A DNA stretch of 64,000 nucleotides from Sophora flavescens. Its lineage: Eukaryota; Streptophyta; Magnoliopsida; Fabales; Fabaceae. Within the stretch, counting starts at the first letter, position 1. Each line of letters starts with the position of its first letter. The notes below the pieces were generated by a model. That model worked only from the letters and a program-made list of their open reading frames with translations. It had not been told where the DNA came from and searched no databases. The DNA is taken from assembly GCA_030762895.1 (NCBI GenBank), contig CM061064.1:137189847-137253846 (forward strand). Reading direction: 5' to 3'. Below, in pieces: positions 1-9,459 of the stretch. The position numbers were made by a program, and so were the translations under genes.

Positions 1-430
1 GAGATAGAATTGAAAGAAAAAGCACCAGTGGATGATGTCACTTCATTGGAGCTAACTTAGTATCATGGTCAAGTAAAAGGTAAAGTATCATTGCTCTATC
101 AACTGCTGAAGCAGAATACATATCAGCTGCAAGCTGCTGCTCACAACTTCTATGGATCAAACACCAATTGGAGGACTACAATGCATTTGTAAGTAGTATT
201 CCACTTATGTGTGATAATACTGCAATTTATCAAAGAACCCAATAATGCATTCTAGAGCTAAGCACATATAAATTAAACATCATTTTATTAGAGATTATGT
301 GCAAAAAGGTGTGTTTGATGTTCAATTTGTAGATACTGACTACCAATGGGCAGATATCTTTACTAAACCTCTTGCTGAGGACAGATTTATCTTTATTAGA
401 AAACATTTGAATATGTTGTATGTGGATTGA
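1..430 (+). pseudogene. Ty1/copia RNase H domain, 3' end of a truncated retrotransposon
   Basis: Translating the plus strand in shifting frames gives the C-terminal part of a copia polyprotein: a DRIER..STSGGCHF segment at the left edge, the STAEAEYISAASCCSQLLW block near 96-160, and the HFIRDYVQKGVFDVQFVD and WADIFTKPLAE blocks near 280-380. These are the usual RNase H landmarks of the lineage whose fuller copies lie at 19866-32838 on the other strand. The element enters from outside the window; several stops and small indels break the frame (for example after GANL and within the KNPI block), so it is dead. A stop follows the NMLYVD end at about 430. Family assignment is firm; the sublineage (Sirevirus-like) is inference. 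Confidence 0.85.
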
Positions 431-997
431 GCTTGTATAATTATTGTGTCCATTGCATGTTTTCTCTGCACGTCCACTAGTCAAGACACCCAGAGCAAGT
501 GGAATCTACGCGTCCACTACCTATGTCTTTGCACGTCGACTCTTAGTCTTGTGTGGACTCGTCTATGTGCACATTTATTGTTGATATTATTTTGTTCTTG
601 AACACATTTATTTAAAACGCTTTTCTTTCCTTGCTGAGTCAGCTACTCTCATCAATCTCATCAAGACCTTTTTATGGTCCCAAGTTACCAACACCGTTTT
701 ATCATTATGACATGTCATATCAAAAGCTTTTTTAAAAAAACCTTTTGATATTCAAGATTCTTTTAAAAGAAGGTCAGAAGCAAAGAAATGGGTAAAAATT
801 GATTAAACCCCCTAAATCACGGCTTTAATGCCACATCAGATGTATTCCATTTTTATATTTGTATTGATTTATAGATTTTCCAGATATGGATATGAACTGA
901 TCTTTTTTATTCTCATGAAGATTTATTCCTATCATCGATTTATTCCTATCATCACTGTATAAAATGGCTAATAGTATCCATACAAAAACTTTCTTAA
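431..997. other. Non-coding flank: probable copia 3' sequence, then VOC gene 3' flank
   Basis: No gene seen. Positions 470-560 carry GCACGTCCACTAG- and ACGCGTCCACTAC-like repeats, which resemble the ACGTCC minisatellite units in the copia LTRs at 18800-19310. I take this part to be decayed 3' sequence of the element at 1-430. The remainder (about 640-997) is AT-rich and probably the 3' flank of the minus-strand gene that ends at 998-1019. Confidence 0.4.
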
Positions 998-1035
998 TCA
1001 GAAATTTGGGAAACAATTAAAAATCCAAACAAATA

Positions 1036-1081
1036 ACCCAACAGAACCCATACGGATCACCCAACAGAACCCATACGGATC
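1036..1081. repeat. 23-bp perfect tandem duplication in the VOC gene end
   Basis: Units 1036-1058 and 1059-1081 are identical (begin ACCCAACAGAACCC, end TACGGATC). On the minus strand each encodes the DPYGFCW end of the VOC domain. Twenty-three is not a multiple of three, so the second copy changes frame and replaces the natural C-terminus. Confidence 0.9.
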
Positions 1082-1172
1082 TTGAATTGTAATAAGCGCA
1101 ACGTCCCCATCCATATCCACTGCCCGAATTTCAGCTCCACCAGCTAGCGCCTGCTGGACTAATTGCTGTGGG

Positions 1173-1177
1173 TTGTC
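1173..1177. repeat. Target-site duplication TTGTC, left copy
   Basis: TTGTC lies directly before the LTR start TGATAAG at 1178 and is repeated exactly at 8549-8553, directly after the inverted LTR ends at 8548. Five bp is the normal duplication for gypsy/copia integrases. The pair brackets all three LTRs, so the block 1178-8548 entered as one molecule. Confidence 0.9.
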
Positions 1178-2714
1178 TGATAAGCCTTCGGCTTATCTAG
1201 TTTTATAACTAGATGGACCGTGGTTTTTGTTCAAATTATTCGAGTTCAATCTCGTTTTCGCCCAAATTTGCCTTGTTTTGTTCCTATGTTGGACTTTGAC
1301 TCGTTTTGCGTCTTTTGTGTAGTTTTTAGCGTATTTTGGATAGAATTATGCTTTTGGTTGCTTTTGGTGTTTTCAGGTCAAATAGGTGAAGCTCCGGGAG
1401 TCAAGGAAAGTCAAAAAAGCAGTGGAAATTGCAAGTCTGGAGACACTCGCCTCGCGAGTGGATGCTCGCCCCGCGAGCCTGAAGGACAACAAAGCAGCAA
1501 AAGTCATCACTTCTGGCTCGCCCCGCTAAAATATTCTCGCCCCGCGAAACATGAAGACACGAAGTCGAGACAATCACGGCCTAGCCGTGATGAAGGTCAC
1601 AGCCTAGAATTGAAGTCTCGCCCCGCGAGAGGTGTCTCGCCTCGCGAGATCCTGAAGACCCTGGAAGACAGAGACCATCACGACCTAGCCGTGATGAATA
1701 TCACGGCTGTGACAGATTAGGGTTTGGAGACTCGCCTCGCCAATCACAATTCGCCACGCGATCATTCAAACTCAGGATGGAGCCAAAACTGCAATTCACC
1801 TCGCGAAGGAGTGCTCGCCCCGCGAGCGAGCAAGATTCAGAATCCTTATTTAAAGGCTGTTGCAGATCAGATTTGGAGAGGCTGGGAAGTTTTGGGAGGA
1901 CCACGAATCCTACTAGTTTTTCCACTGTTTAGAGTAGCGTTTATGGTAGTTTCTTGTCTCTTTGGAGCTGCGTCTCCTCTTTTATTTTTATTTTACGATG
2001 GTGATTATGTCCGAGTGTTTGTCTATGAGCATAAGGAACTAATCCCTTTGTCCGAGGGATCAATGAAGCCACCCATGGCGGTATAGTCTTCGATGTGATG
2101 TATGTTTTTCTCCCCTTCTCTTATGAATGTTTCCAATTTTGATTTGATTGCGTTGATCATATATTTTGCGTGATTAACTAGTTAAACGTGTTTGAGGCCG
2201 AACGGCGATTCGCGTTTTAGAACTTGGATTGGAATCACTAATCGAATAATGAGCACGACAGTGGATTTATTTGATTAGTGCAACCTTATAGGGAACAAGA
2301 ATTAACCAAATTCGAGATTAGGATTATGAGACCTAGTAAATAATTAATCCAATCGTCGAATACGTCCTATTGAGCACGACAGTGGATATAGGAGAAATTA
2401 GGGGTCCCGGTTGACATTGTAATTAAACTTAGGGAGGAATTCATCATCACTTGGGTACTATACATGATTGGGTAGGTGGATTTGGGACCTTGGATATTTT
2501 AATTTCAGATTTTTAGTTAATTATTTTATTAGATTCGTTAATTTGAATTCTGTCTTCTCTCTCTCAACCACCTTCTGTAACTTGACCAAACGTATCGGAT
2601 TTCCCGCGGATTAGTCGAATTGGTAGCCCAATCCCTGAGTTCGACCTCGGTAATTACTTACCGTGTTTCTTTTATTACTTGCGACGACCCGGTACACTTG
2701 TCGGCGTCACAACA
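1178..2714 (+). repeat. LTR 1 of the composite element
   Basis: Begins TGATAAGCCTTCGGCTTATC (itself an inverted repeat) and ends GTCACAACA, giving TG...CA. It carries GC-rich CTCGCCTCGCGAG-type palindromes (1447-1850) and two GCCGTGAT/TCACGGC dyads (about 1568-1605 and 1677-1716). The open frames inside it (for example 1220-1720 and 1724-2086) recur in all three LTRs and are not genes. Confidence 0.93.
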
Positions 2715-2720
2715 AGTTTT

Positions 2721-2738
2721 TGGCGCCGTTGCCGGGGA
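2721..2738 (+). other. Primer-binding site complementary to tRNA-Asp 3' end
   Basis: TGGCGCCGTTGCCGGGGA starts six bases (AGTTTT) after LTR1 and is complementary to the CCA end and T-arm side of the plant tRNA-Asp(GUC) whose copy lies at 6949-7014 of this same element. Confidence 0.95.
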
Positions 2739-2898
2739 TTGGCACACCAATTTTCCTAATTTTTAGGAAACTTGATTGTTTGGTTAAGCTAATTTTTATT
2801 TTATTTTCTATTATTTTATTTTTATTCACCATTATCTCTCTCTACTTCTTTGATTCCACTTGGTCTTGCCTTGTTTTGTATGCGAGGTACACGAAGGA

Positions 2899-3744
2899 AT
2901 GCTTCCGGGTTGCGAGTATTGTAATGGGAACCATGACACTTGGAGTTGTCCGTTCTACTTCCCTCAAGAATATGTGGAACCATGGCATAATTTCTATGAC
3001 AGCGCGCCCCAGAACAACTATCAGAGTCAGAATCAGTATTGGGGTGATATGAGTAGAGACCATCCGGATTTTGCTTGGAGTAGTGCTGACGATGGTCTAG
3101 CCTGGCAACCACAACCTCAACAAAATTGGCAACAACAACCTCAACAGAATGGTGGAAGACAACCTTGGGAGTTGGCTTTTGAGAAGTTGAATGCGACACT
3201 TGAGAAAGTGTCAATCAATACAAACGCAGTCATTGACAAGTTGGCAACTCATACAGGGATGGTACTTCAGAATCTAGAGATGCAGATTGCCCAGCTCACA
3301 AAGCAACTAAATGAGCATCCCCCAGAGACTTTCCCAGTTGATACCGAGAACGACCCTAAGAACCAATGCAATGCCATGACAACTAGAAGCAGCGGGGTGT
3401 TGGGATATGACTGGGATGTAACTAGTTCTCAGGGAGTTGAGGAAGAACTACCACATGTTGAGGAAGAACAACCGGAGGAAAAGGAATTGACAAGCGACAA
3501 GGCCCAGGAACAGCCACATGTTGAGGAAGAGCAACCTAAGGAAGAGGAGTTGGCAAAGGACAAGGCACCGGAGCAAGGGGGTAGAGATCAAGATGAAGAT
3601 AAAGTGGCAGAGGATTTCACCATGCTTGCCAAGCAACCTGATTTTGATGCGTTAAATAAATATGTTGGCTTGCATGCATGTGTGGACACCGGTAAGATAG
3701 ACCCTCCCACTTGTCTGGCACACTTCCTCGTGAAGACACTTTGA
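2899..3744 (+). pseudogene. Athila-like gag C-terminal fragment with shared LNKYVGLHA module
   Basis: The open frame extends back to 2860, but the first ATG is at 2899, giving about 281 residues. In order: a zinc-knuckle-like CEYCNGNHDTWSCPF (C-x2-C-x4-H-x4-C) near the start; a Q/N-rich stretch; a helix QNLEMQIAQLTKQL followed by an NAMTTRSS block, as in Athila gag proteins; two acidic repeats of PHVEEEQP type (about residues 200-250); then ALNKYVGLHACVDTG. This last module also ends the minus-strand ORF at 35998-36627 in an unrelated-LTR element. Here an indel near 3735 closes the frame at 3744, and the rest of the module continues in another frame to about 3875. Role inferred as a capsid-like or RNA-binding remnant; probably no longer functional. 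Confidence 0.7.
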
Positions 3745-3953
3745 CCCGAGAGGAAGTGAGTTCATAATTATAGAGGTCAATGGAGTTTTCACACAAAGGC
3801 CGGGTGGAATAATGAATAGAGTGGTATTGCTGCTGCAAGGGCCACTTCACAAACCATGGGATCCGGGTGGAGGATTTGATATGATGAGCGTCTCTTGGCC
3901 CTTGTTTCACAGGCTATGGGATCCAGGTGGATGCTTCTTAATAAGTCAGGCTC

Positions 3954-3991
3954 GGGACGTTAAACAAGCGCTACTTGGGAGGCAACCCAAG
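3954..3991 (+). other. Conserved hairpin motif after the gag-like ORF
   Basis: A GGGACGTTAAACAAGCGC block is followed by CTTGGGAGGCAACCCAAG, a six-bp stem (CTTGGG/CCCAAG) with an AGGCAA loop. The same block occurs on the minus strand at 35948-35983 in another element. Its retention after ORF decay suggests an RNA-level role such as packaging or 3'-end function (inference). Confidence 0.6.
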
Positions 3992-4011
3992 CTAGGTATC
4001 CCTCTCTTTTC

Positions 4012-4743
4012 CTAACTTCTGTTTTGTTTTGTTTATGTTTTTGTTTGTCACTCTTGAATAATTTGAGAAGATCAAGAGTTGTTGTATGAATGTCGTGTCG
4101 GCAAGCTTGTTGGATTTTAATTGAATTTAGCATAGATTGATTGCATGTATTATTTTGACCATTGATGATTTCCCCCTAGGTTCTGAAAATAGAAAAGTTT
4201 ATCCCCACTTAAAAATTGAAAATTGAACTTTGAGATTTATTGTGATTGCTTGATTTATGATAAGTTTGGGGTGAGGGGGTGCACACACTAGGAATTGTAT
4301 CTCGGTCAAACAATTTGCAAAATGTCCAGGTGAGGATTTGAGCCTCCAACTCTGTTTTTGAATGTGTGAATCACTGTTAAGTTGCACTTTCCCGAATTTG
4401 CTTGAATCTCTTTATGGTTTGCATGTTTATTTGTTGCATCAAATGATTTAGGCAATTTTCTTTGAAAAACTACTTGGCCTAAAAAGAACCATCCCGAATG
4501 CATGTTCCCTAGTTAGCCACATTGAGCCTAATTAGCCTATTGTTTCTTGATGACCCTATATTACAAGCCGAAAATCTGAAAAAACCATGTTAACCCGATC
4601 TTAGGATTAGGAGAGCATGGAAATGAGCAAGAGAAAGGTTGTGAGAAACTAAGTTTGGGGTGGCTACAAGGAGATATGTCATATTGGGGGTGAGAAAAAG
4701 AAAAATAAAGGTTGAAACCCAAGGCAAAAAAAAAAAGAAAAAG

Positions 4744-4774
<31 letters not shown>

Positions 4775-5385
4775 TGCCAAAGGAAAAGGGGCAGAACAAA
4801 AAGATTAGCAAGGAAAAGGCGTAGTCACCCGAGGCAAAAAGAAAAATGGAAAAAGGAATTAGAGTGGAATATATGTCAAATTCTCATGCTCTCTTAGTTC
4901 CTAGGGACTTAAGCCTAGTATCCTTATATATCCTACCCTTAGCCAGGCCCCATTACAACCTTTAAAAGACCTTCTGATGTTGCATGCATGTTTTTGTGGG
5001 AACCATTTTTGATATGAAAATCAAATTCATGGGAAGTGCTCTTAGAATGTGAAAGTGAGTGAAAAGTTGATAGCCAAGACAAACTTGAGCGAATGAGTGA
5101 AAATACAAAATGCCCTTGTGAGGAAGGCGATTGTTTGAAATTGGTAATCTTCCTTTTGTGTGTGACTCTGATCCTCAACTTAGATTAATGATTGCATGAA
5201 TGATGAAGTTCTCAATTGTTAAAGTAAATGAATGTGGGGATTACATTGATGTAAGGGGGGAGATCATTGGAGAAAAACTGTTTTGATTGCATTAAATTTG
5301 TGCGAAATCGATTGATTCCGTTAGGCTTGCCAAGTCTTGAGTCGTTTTTGAGGTTTAAGCTTGCTTGGGGACAAGCAAGGTTTAA
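4012..5385 (+). other. Non-coding 3' interior of the composite element
   Basis: No credible ORF. It contains an A-rich run and a (TA)n microsatellite at about 4747-4773. It ends in the purine-rich TTTAAGTTTGGGGTGTTT tract (about 5381-5398) abutting LTR2 at 5399, which serves as the polypurine tract. Confidence 0.7.
4747..4773. repeat. (TA)n microsatellite
   Basis: About 13 uninterrupted TA dinucleotides preceded by an AAAAAGAAAAAGAAAA run. Confidence 0.9.
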
Positions 5386-5398
5386 GTTTGGGGTGTTT

Positions 5399-6938
5399 TG
5401 ATAAGCCTTCGGCTTATCTAGTTTTATAACTAGATGGACCATGGTTTTTGTGCAAATTATTCGAGTTCAATCTCGTTTTCGCCCAAATTTGCCTTGTTTT
5501 GTTCCTAAGTTGGACTTTGACTCGTTATGCGTCTTTTGTGTAGTTTTTAGCGTATTTTGGATAGAATTATGCTTTTGGTTGCTTTTGGTGTTTTCAGGTC
5601 AAATAGGTGAAGCTCCGGGAGTCAAGGAAAGTCAAAAAAGCAGTGGAAATTGCAAGTCTGGAGACACTCGCCTCGCGAGTGGATGCTCGCCCCGCGAGCC
5701 TGAAGGACAACAAAGCAGCAAAAGTCATCACTTCTGGCTCGCCCCGCTAAAATATTCTCGCCTCGCGAAACATGAAGACCTGGAAGTCAGAGACAATCAC
5801 GGCCTAGCCGTGATGAAGGTCACAGCCTAGAATTGAAGTCTCGCCCCGCGAGAGGTGTCTCGCCTCGCGAGATCCTGAAGACCTTGGAAGACAGAGACCA
5901 TCACGGCCTAGCCGTGATGAATATCACGGCTGTGACAGATTAGGGTTTGGAGACTCGCCTCGCCAATCACAATTCGCCACGCGATCATTCAAACTCAGGA
6001 TGGAGCCAAAACTGCAATTCGCCTCGCGAAGGAGTGCTCACCCCGCGAGCGAGCAAGATTCAGAATCCTTATTTAAAGGCTGTTGCAGATCAGATTTGGA
6101 GATGCTGGGAAGTTTTGGGAGGACCGCGAATCCTACTAGTTTTTCCACTGTTTAGAGTAGCGTTTAGGGTAGTTTCTTGTCTCTTTGGAGCTGCGTCTCC
6201 TCTTTTCTTTTTATTTTACGATGGTGATTATGTCCGAGTGTTTGTCTATGAGCATGAGGAACTAATCCCTTCGTCCGAGGGATCAATGAAGCCACCCATG
6301 GCGGTATAGTCTTCGATGTGATGTATGTTTTTCTCCCCTTCTCTTATGAATGTTTTCCAATTTTGATTTGATTGCGTTGATCATATGTTTTGCGTGATTA
6401 ACTAGTTAAACGTGTTTGAGGCCGAACGGCGATTCGTGTTTTAGAACTTGGATTGGAATCACTAATCGAATAATGAGCACGACAGTGGATTTATTTAATT
6501 AGTGCAACCTTATAGGGAACAAGAATTAACCAAATTCGAGATTAGGATTATGAGACCTAGTAAGTAATTAATCCAATCGTCGAATACGTCCTATTGAGCA
6601 CGACAGTGGATATAGGAGAAATTAGGGGTCCCGGTTGACATTGTAATTGAACCTAGGGAGGAATTCATCATCACTTGGGTACTATACATGATTGGGTAGG
6701 TGGATTTGAGACCTTGGATATTTTAATTTCAGATTTTTAGTTAATTATTTTATTAGATTCGTTAATTTGAATTCTCTCTTCTCTCTCTCAACCACCTTCT
6801 GTAACTTGACCAAACGTATCGGATTTCCCGCGGATTCGTCGAATTGGTAGCCCAATCCCTGAGTTCGACCTCGGTAATTAATTACCGTGTTTCTTTTATT
6901 ACTTGCGACGACCCGGTACACTTGCCGGCGTCACAACA
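5399..6938 (+). repeat. LTR 2 of the composite element
   Basis: Same termini and content as LTR1, with scattered substitutions. Unlike a normal 3' LTR it is followed not by host DNA but by AGTTTT and TGGCG, the spacer and first five bases of the tRNA-Asp primer site. Confidence 0.93.
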
Positions 6939-6948
6939 AGTTTTTGGC

Positions 6949-7014
6949 GTATAGTGGTAAGTATTCCCGCCTGTCACGCGGGTGACTCGGGTTCGATCCC
7001 CGGCAACGGCGCCA
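6949..7014 (+). tRNA. Captured tRNA-Asp(GUC) cDNA, 5'-truncated, with CCA
   Basis: GTATAGTGGTAAGTATTCCC, an anticodon arm with GTC at 6973-6975, a T-arm GGGTTCGATCCC and the 3' strand CGGCAACGGCG followed by CCA match plant tRNA-Asp from about nucleotide 10 to the end. The first nine nucleotides (acceptor 5' strand) are missing. T at 6987 differs from the C I expect at the variable/T-arm junction. Plant tRNA genes do not encode CCA, so this was copied from mature tRNA, that is, the retrotransposon's own primer. Junctions: G6949 is shared with the last base of TGGCG from LTR2; the CCA runs straight into the inverted AGTTTT spacer of LTR3. A broken tRNA, unlikely to fold into a working acceptor stem. 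Confidence 0.9.
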
Positions 7015-7020
7015 AAAACT

Positions 7021-8548
7021 TGTTGTGACGCCGGCAAGTGTACCGGGTCGTCGCAAGTAATAAAAGAAACACGGTAAGTAATTACCGAGGTCGAACTCAG
7101 GGATTGGGCTACCAATTCGACTAATCCGCGGGAAATCGATACGCTTGGTCAAGTTACGAGGTGGTTGAGAGAGAAAGAGAGAATTCAAATTAACGAATCT
7201 AATAAAATAATTAACTAAAAATCTGAAATTAAAATATCCAAGGTCTCAAATCCACCTACCCAATCATGTATAGTACCCAAGTGATGATGAATTCCTCCCT
7301 AGGTTCAATTACAATGTCAACCGGGACCCCTAATTTCACCTATATCCACTGTCGTGCTCAATAGGACGTATTCGACGATTGGATTAATTACTTACTAGGT
7401 CTCATAATCCTAATCTCGAATTTGGTTAATTCTTGTTCCCTATAAGGTTGCACTAATCAAATAAATCCACTGTCGTGCTCATTATTCGATTAGTGATTCC
7501 AATCCAAGTTCTAAAACGCGAATCGCCGTTCGGCCTCAAACACATTTAACTAGTTAATCACGCAAAACATATGATCAACGCAATCAAATAAAAATTGGAA
7601 AACATTCATAAGAGAAGGGGAGAAAAACATACATCACATCGAAGACTATACCGCCATGGGTGGCTTCATTGATCCCTCGGACGAAGGGATTAGTTCCTCA
7701 TGCTCATAGACAAACACTCGGACATAATCACCATCGTAAAATAAAAAGAAAAGAGGAGACGCAGCTCAAAAGAGACAAGAAACTACCCTAAACGCTACTC
7801 TAAACAGTGGAAAAACTAGTAGGATTCGCGGTCCTCCCAAAACTTCCCAGCCTCTCCAAATCTGATCTGCAACAGCCTTTAAATAAGGATTCTGAATCTT
7901 GCTCGCTCGCGGGGCGAGCACTCCTTCGCGAGGCGAATTGCAGTTTTGGCTCCATCCTGAGTTTGAATGATCGCGTGGCGAATTGTGATTGGCGAGGCGA
8001 GTCTCCAAACCCTAATCTGTCACAACCGTGATATTCATCACGGCTAGGCCGTGATGGTCTCTGTCTTCCAGGGTCTTGGGATCTCGCGAGGCGAGACACC
8101 TCTCGCGGGCGAGACTTCACTTTAGGTCGTGACCTTCATCACGGCTAGGCCGTGATTGTCTCCGACTTCCAGGTCTTCATGTTTCGTGGGGCGAGAATAT
8201 TTTAGCGGGCGAGCCAGTGTGATGACTTTTGCCGCTTTGTTGTCCTTCGAGCTCGCGGGCGAGCATCCACTCCAGGCGAGTGTCTCCGCACTTGCAATTT
8301 CCACTGCTTTTTTGACTTTCCTTGACTCCCGGAGCTTCACCTATTTGACCTGAAAACACCAAAAGCAACCAAAAGCATAATTCTATCCAAAATACGCTAA
8401 AAACTACACAAAAGACGCAAAACGAGTCAAAGTCCAACTTAGGAACAAAACAAGGCAAATTTGGGCGAAAACGAGATTGAACTCGAATAATTTACACAAA
8501 AACCACGGTCCATCTAGTTATAAAACTAGATAAGCCGAAGGCTTATCA
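7021..8548 (-). repeat. LTR 3 of the composite element, inverted
   Basis: Reverse complement of LTR1/2 along its full length, from TGTTGTGACGCC (complement of the U5 end) to GGCTTATCA (complement of the U3 start). It has private changes, such as ATCGATTTCCCGCGG near 7130 and single-base losses in the GC-rich palindromes. Confidence 0.93.
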
Positions 8549-8590
8549 TTGTCCACATATATACTAGGGACCGAATTGCTCCAAAGTGGA
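8549..8590 (-). pseudogene. VOC/glyoxalase-like protein, exon 3 upstream part
   Basis: On the minus strand an acceptor TTTATTCAG (8591-8599) precedes TCCACTTTGGAGC. Reading on gives SNSVPSIYVD, which continues without frame change into the DNPQQLV.. segment at 1177 once the insertion and one TTGTC are ignored. Bases 8549-8553 are the right copy of the target duplication. Confidence 0.78.
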
Positions 8591-8696
8591 CTGAATAAAA
8601 TGAGAAGAAAATATTAAAAGCAAATATAAGTTGTCATAACGGTGTAGTTGAAACTAAATAGACTCAAAATAAAAAAAATAAAAAAATGAGACTTAC

Positions 8697-8950
8697 AACA
8701 CAGAGATGTTATCAGCTTCAACCAGCCTGATGATATAATGAGCATTGAACCTTAGATAGGCTCTTCTCATTATTCGAGCATAGGATGGCATTCTGATACT
8801 CGATTCCGGCACCTCGCAAAGTTCCACAATCGCTCCGAATGTATTTTGATAAAAAGCAAGAGCTTGGTGAAACCTATCACGAGGAACTTGATACGTAGGG
8901 TAAATTACAGAATTTTGCATCCCTGGAAGTGCTATATTTTGATCGTCCAT
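8697..8950 (-). pseudogene. VOC/glyoxalase-like protein, exon 2 (N-terminal half)
   Basis: The minus-strand ATG at 8950 opens MDDQNIALPGMQNSV, followed by RFHQALAFYQNTFGAIVEL, the standard first strand-helix of VOC proteins (the 'AhxFYxxxFGA' signature), then ARIMRRAYLRFNAHYIIRLV. The exon ends in a good donor, TT/GTAAGT (8691-8697), and phase agrees with the acceptor at 8591. An acceptor (TATTAG or TTAGTAG) lies just upstream of the ATG, so an untranslated first exon is likely (minus strand, about 9053-9110, ending AACACAG/GTATAA). The predicted whole protein is short (about 150 residues), normal for single-domain VOC proteins such as plant At5g48480-like members. Interrupted downstream by the retrotransposon, it can make at best a truncated product. 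Function inferred from fold only. Confidence 0.78.
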
Positions 8951-9050
8951 TGAACCTACTAATACACGACAGTCAATACTTATAAAATTATTATTATATA
9001 CTATATAGAAAAAAAATAACATAACACTAATAATGAAAAACTGTGTATTA

Positions 9051-9459
9051 TACCTGTGTTCTTGATGAACGAGAGAGAGAAATTGATGCAAGATTTTCAG
9101 AAATGGCAAGTGCAGTACCGCTAAAGAAGCAAGAAATGCAAGATGTGAGACAGGGAGAGTGAAATAGAGATGGAGTATATTTATATTCTATTTTAATTGA
9201 AATTGAAGGTCTGAGAATATACCGCTGTGTTCTTGATGAACGAGAGAGAGAAATTGATGCAAGATATTCAGAAATGGCAAGTGCAGTACCGCTAAAGAAG
9301 CAAGAAATGCAAGATGTGAGACAGGGAGAGTGAAATAGAGATGGAGTACATTTCTATTCTATTCTAATTGAAATTGAAGGTTTGAGAATATACCTCTGTG
9401 TTCTTGATGAACGAGAGAGAGAAATTGATGCAAGATATTCAGAAATGGCAAGTGCAGTA
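9051..9459. repeat. ~170-bp tandem repeat of first exon/promoter, copies 1 to 3 (left part)
   Basis: Units start at about 9051, 9220 and 9391 with the same CTGTGTTCTTGATGAACGAG text, then AAATTGATGCAAGAT and GGAGAGTGAAATAGAGATGG. The third unit is interrupted at 9459 and resumes at 13151. On the minus strand the repeat is the presumed 5' UTR exon and upstream region of the VOC gene. Confidence 0.88.

Larger units (their letters stand above)
998..1177 (-). pseudogene. VOC/glyoxalase-like protein, C-terminal part of exon 3 (split gene)
   Basis: Minus-strand translation from 1177 gives a DNPQQLVQQALAGGAEI segment, then DMDGDVALITIQDPYGFCWV. This is the typical C-terminal half of a vicinal-oxygen-chelate (glyoxalase/bleomycin-resistance) domain, in which a GGA.. 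helix is followed by a strand and a DP(Y/F)G.xW motif. The upstream half of the same exon is 7.4 kb away at 8549-8590, separated by an LTR insertion with TTGTC duplicated at each end. Joining the two at that duplication keeps the reading frame, so they were one exon. A 23-bp tandem duplication at 1036-1081 shifts the last codons: reading runs to a TGA at 998-1000, whereas without the duplication it would stop at TAA 1017-1019. The substrate of the ancestral protein cannot be told from sequence. Confidence 0.8.
1178..8548 (+). mobile_element. Composite non-autonomous LTR retrotransposon: LTR+, interior, LTR+, tRNA-Asp, LTR-
   Basis: Three ~1.53-kb LTRs are present: 1178-2714 (+), 5399-6938 (+) and 7021-8548 (-). 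A tRNA-Asp primer site (2721-2738) follows the first and a purine tract precedes the second. Between LTR2 and LTR3 lie five bases of primer site and 66 nt of mature tRNA-Asp sequence ending in CCA. The outer ends are both U3 termini (TGATAAG and its complement) and are flanked by TTGTC. The interior is only 2.7 kb and holds one gag-like ORF; I see no protease, integrase or reverse transcriptase, so it must be mobilised in trans. The gag relic looks Athila-like. LTR3 agrees with LTR2 against LTR1 at several sites and with LTR1 against LTR2 at others, as expected if all three were identical at insertion and mutated independently. Confidence 0.88.

Noticed and set aside
1220..2086. Two overlapping plus-strand frames (166 and 120 aa) that look like genes
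   Set aside because: They recur in all three LTRs of the same element (also about 5441-6309 and inverted at 7766-8458), with stops differing between copies. They are LTR sequence kept open by GC-rich repeats, not conserved proteins.
6949..7014. A working nuclear tRNA-Asp gene
   Set aside because: The first nine nucleotides are missing, the CCA end is encoded, and both sides are retrotransposon primer-site sequence. It is a cDNA copy of the primer.
7021..8548. An independent solo LTR inserted next to the composite element
   Set aside because: A separate insertion would have its own 5-bp duplication on both sides. The only duplication is TTGTC around the entire 1178-8548 block, and the gene exon joins exactly there.
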